DNA from: DALYJJ01 sp031969915
Lineage (GTDB): Bacteria > Acidobacteriota > Terriglobia > Bryobacterales > Bryobacteraceae
Assembly (NCBI GenBank): GCA_031969915.1
Contig: DALYJJ010000092.1
Coordinates: 1 to 25,811 of the forward strand
Direction: 5' to 3'
Length of the DNA stretch: 25,811 bases
This document shows, in pieces, positions 24,446 to 25,811 of the stretch. Made by a program: the position numbers and the translations under genes. The notes under the pieces were generated by a model. That model was not told the origin of the DNA and ran no database searches. It saw nothing but the letters and a program-made list of their open reading frames with translations. Position 1 is the stretch's first letter. Every line of letters begins with the position of its first letter.

Positions 24446-24454
24446 CACTGCCAT
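24392..24454 (-). CDS. hisL: HisL: histidine operon leader peptide
   Basis: A 20-codon ORF with ATG at 24454 and TAG at 24392-24394. It encodes MAVRTHRHHHHH followed by TTPRGVRF. Six of 20 codons are His, five in a row (CAT CAT CAC CAT CAC), and both His codons are used. Such a peptide is not a structural protein. Its translation speed reports charged tRNA-His, as in the classical his leader of enterobacteria. It starts about 10 bases after a -10 box and so probably has almost no 5' leader and no Shine-Dalgarno site. Its stop is 24 bases before the terminator stem. Confidence 0.88.
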   Translation of the reverse strand: MAVRTHRHHHHHTTPRGVRF

Positions 24455-24463
24455 GAAACGCTA

Positions 24464-24493
24464 AGTATATCAAACCGCCAGGGCCTGCTCCAA
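24464..24493 (-). promoter_or_regulatory. Promoter of the his operon (extended -10)
   Basis: On the minus strand, TATACT at 24464-24469 is preceded by TG at 24471-24472, giving the extended form TGATATACT. A weak -35, TTGGAG (24488-24493), lies 18 bp upstream. The TGA stop of the upstream PLP-enzyme gene supplies the TG of the extended -10. The expected start is about 24457, only about three bases before the leader peptide ATG. Confidence 0.65.
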
Positions 24494-25651
24494 GTCCGCG
24501 ATCACGTCCTCCACGCCTTCGATGCCCACCGAAAGCCGGAGCAGGTTTTCGCGCACTCCCATGCGCTGCAATTGCTTCGGCGACAGGTTGCGATGAGACG
24601 CGATGAGCGGGTAGAGCACCATGGTGTGCACATCGCCCAGCGAGGTGGCGCGCACGATGAGCTTCAACCGGTCCATGAGGGCGAATACGTCCGCCTTGGC
24701 GGCGTCTTTCAATTCGAAGCTGACCATCGCGCCGTAGAGGCCCTTCGGGAACAACGCCGCGATGGCCGCCGCGTCGGGATGCTTCGGGTCCGCGGGGAAG
24801 TAGACGCGCTCCACGCGGGGATGCGCGCTCAGCCATTGCGCCACCTTGCAGGCATTGGCGCACTGCCGTTCGAAGCGCAACGGAAACGTCTTGATGCCGC
24901 GCATCGTCAGGTAGGATTCGAACGGTCCCAACACCGGTCCATAGGTGCGCGAGAGGGAGCGGACGATCTCGCCGTGTTCGCGGTCGCAAACCACTAGGCC
25001 GCCGAGAACGTCACCGTGTCCCGCCAGGTACTTGGTGGCGCTGTGCACCGAAATCTGCGCCCCCTGTTCGAGCGGCCGGACCATCATGGGCGTGGCGAAG
25101 GTGTTATCCACCAGGAGCGCCGCTCCCGCCCCGCGCGCCAGTCGCGCGATCTCCGGCATGGCTCCCACGCGCAGCAGGGGATTCGAAATGGTCTCCATCA
25201 GCACGCAGCCCGGCTTCGCCTCCTCGATCGCGCGCCGCACGGCCTCGAGATCGCAGATGTCGACAAAACGGACCTCGACACCGAACGGGTTCAGCACGTC
25301 CATCAGCAGCTTGATGGTTGCGCCGTACAGCGCTTCCGCCGCGACGATCGACTTCCGCCGGTCGAGCAAGGCCGCGCTGATCGCAATCTGCAGCGCGGAC
25401 ATTCCCGAAGCGCAGGCCAACGCCGAAGCGCCGCCCTCGAGGTCTCGAACCAGTTCTTCGAGCGCGGCGTTCGTAGGGCTGTCGTAGCGCGAGTAGCAAT
25501 ACCCCGGCGCTTCCGTTCCCAGGATCCGATCCAGCTCCGCCGCCGAGTCCGCGACGAAACTCGACGCCGCATAGAGCGGCGTGGCCACCGGAATCTGCTC
25601 CGGCGCCCTGCGCCGGTCGCCCGCGTGAACGGCTCTGGTCTCGATCTTCAA
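24470..25651 (-). CDS. Cys/Met metabolism PLP-dependent enzyme (cystathionine gamma-synthase/lyase family)
   Basis: This 393-residue fold-type I PLP enzyme belongs to the trans-sulfuration family (MetB, CGL, methionine gamma-lyase, acyl-homoserine sulfhydrylase). The PLP lysine is Lys207 (SVHSATKYLAGHGDVLGG). Asp182 (LVDNTFATP) supports the cofactor, and YSRYDSPTNAALE (53-65) binds the phosphate of the neighbouring subunit. ASGMSALQIA and the C-terminal LRLSVGIEGVEDVIADLEQAL are family motifs. I cannot separate synthase from lyase by sequence alone. Adjacency to cysS suggests cysteine supply or trans-sulfuration. The TTG start overlaps the cysS stop (TTGA), with GAGGAAAG upstream. Its TGA forms part of the his promoter. 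Confidence 0.92.
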   Translation of the reverse strand: MKIETRAVHAGDRRRAPEQIPVATPLYAASSFVADSAAELDRILGTEAPGYCYSRYDSPTNAALEELVRDLEGGASALACASGMSALQIAISAALLDRRKSIVAAEALYGATIKLLMDVLNPFGVEVRFVDICDLEAVRRAIEEAKPGCVLMETISNPLLRVGAMPEIARLARGAGAALLVDNTFATPMMVRPLEQGAQISVHSATKYLAGHGDVLGGLVVCDREHGEIVRSLSRTYGPVLGPFESYLTMRGIKTFPLRFERQCANACKVAQWLSAHPRVERVYFPADPKHPDAAAIAALFPKGLYGAMVSFELKDAAKADVFALMDRLKLIVRATSLGDVHTMVLYPLIASHRNLSPKQLQRMGVRENLLRLSVGIEGVEDVIADLEQALAV

Positions 25652-25811
25652 CTTGCTTTCCTCTTCCAGCGCACGCCGTCCTTGGTGTCTTCCACGATCA
25701 CGCCCAACTCGAGCAACTGTTGCCGGATCTCGTCGGAGCGCTTGAAGTTCTTCGCCTTTTTCGCGGCCGTGCGCTCCGCCACCAGGGCGTCGATCTCGGG
25801 ATCGGAAAGGC
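25648..25811 (-). CDS. cysS: Cysteinyl-tRNA synthetase, C-terminal end (partial)
   Basis: The last 53 codons of a gene that runs in from outside the window: DALVAERTAAKKAKNFKRSD, then EIRQQLLELGVIVEDTKDGVRWKR, ending KAS. The ERTAAKKAKNFKRSDEIR helix and the LGVIVEDTKDGVRWK strand pair are the typical C-terminus of bacterial CysRS, which charges tRNA-Cys. The KMSKS and HIGH regions are not in the window. The stop TGA overlaps the TTG start of the PLP enzyme. Confidence 0.88.
   Translation of the reverse strand, partial: LSDPEIDALVAERTAAKKAKNFKRSDEIRQQLLELGVIVEDTKDGVRWKRKAS

Noticed and set aside
24330..24470. T-box or SAM-type riboswitch before hisI
   Set aside because: No T-box sequence or specifier-loop layout is visible, and the His-codon ORF with alternative stems accounts for the leader.

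Overview
This is a GC-rich, densely coded bacterial window with no stretch over 300 bases lacking a gene. I recognise no tRNA, rRNA, CRISPR array, insertion sequence or phage gene. The gene mix points to an Acidobacteriota genome of the Solibacter/Bryobacter kind: a CHAT protein with an ECF sigma factor and a zinc-finger anti-sigma, S8 peptidases with Trp-Gly hexapeptide tails, and a Tat-type exported sugar isomerase. That placement is inference from gene style, not from a marker gene.

Layout. (1) 1-2238, plus strand: end of a CHAT caspase-like protein, an ECF sigma factor and a membrane zf-HC2 anti-sigma factor. (2) 2267-4717, minus: a membrane protein with both HD-GYP and GGDEF domains (c-di-GMP turnover). 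(3) 4980-8360, minus: two paralogous secreted subtilisin-like proteases, each ending in nine hexapeptides of the type GAVWGT or GVVWGT. Two strong hairpins lie downstream of the second. (4) 8562-12341, minus: a sugar-acid operon read as gnd, a KdgK-like kinase, a KdsC-like phosphatase and an ACT-domain protein. (5) 12504-17480, plus: tilS, ftsH, a Gph-like HAD phosphatase and an exported TIM-barrel isomerase. (6) 17460-24454, minus: a compact histidine operon read as hisL, hisI, hisG, hisD, hisC, a HAD phosphatase, hisB, hisH, hisF, hisA. (7) 24470-25811, minus: a Cys/Met-metabolism PLP enzyme and the end of cysS.

The most notable item is the histidine operon leader. Between the PLP enzyme and hisI lies an undetected 20-codon ORF with six His codons, five of them consecutive. 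It is followed by a strong intrinsic terminator that ends seven bases before the hisI start. The leader RNA can also form a pre-emptor (1:2) and an antiterminator (2:3) pairing, the classical design for ribosome-mediated attenuation. Its promoter is an extended -10 box whose TG comes from the stop codon of the upstream gene, and the leader peptide is nearly leaderless.

The his operon contains every step of the pathway except HisE and a recognised histidinol-phosphate phosphatase. A HAD phosphatase embedded between hisC and hisB, with overlaps on both sides, is the natural candidate for the latter. Most junctions in the operon are 4-8 base start/stop overlaps, suggesting coupled translation. 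hisA runs tail-to-tail into the isomerase gene with a 21-base coding overlap.
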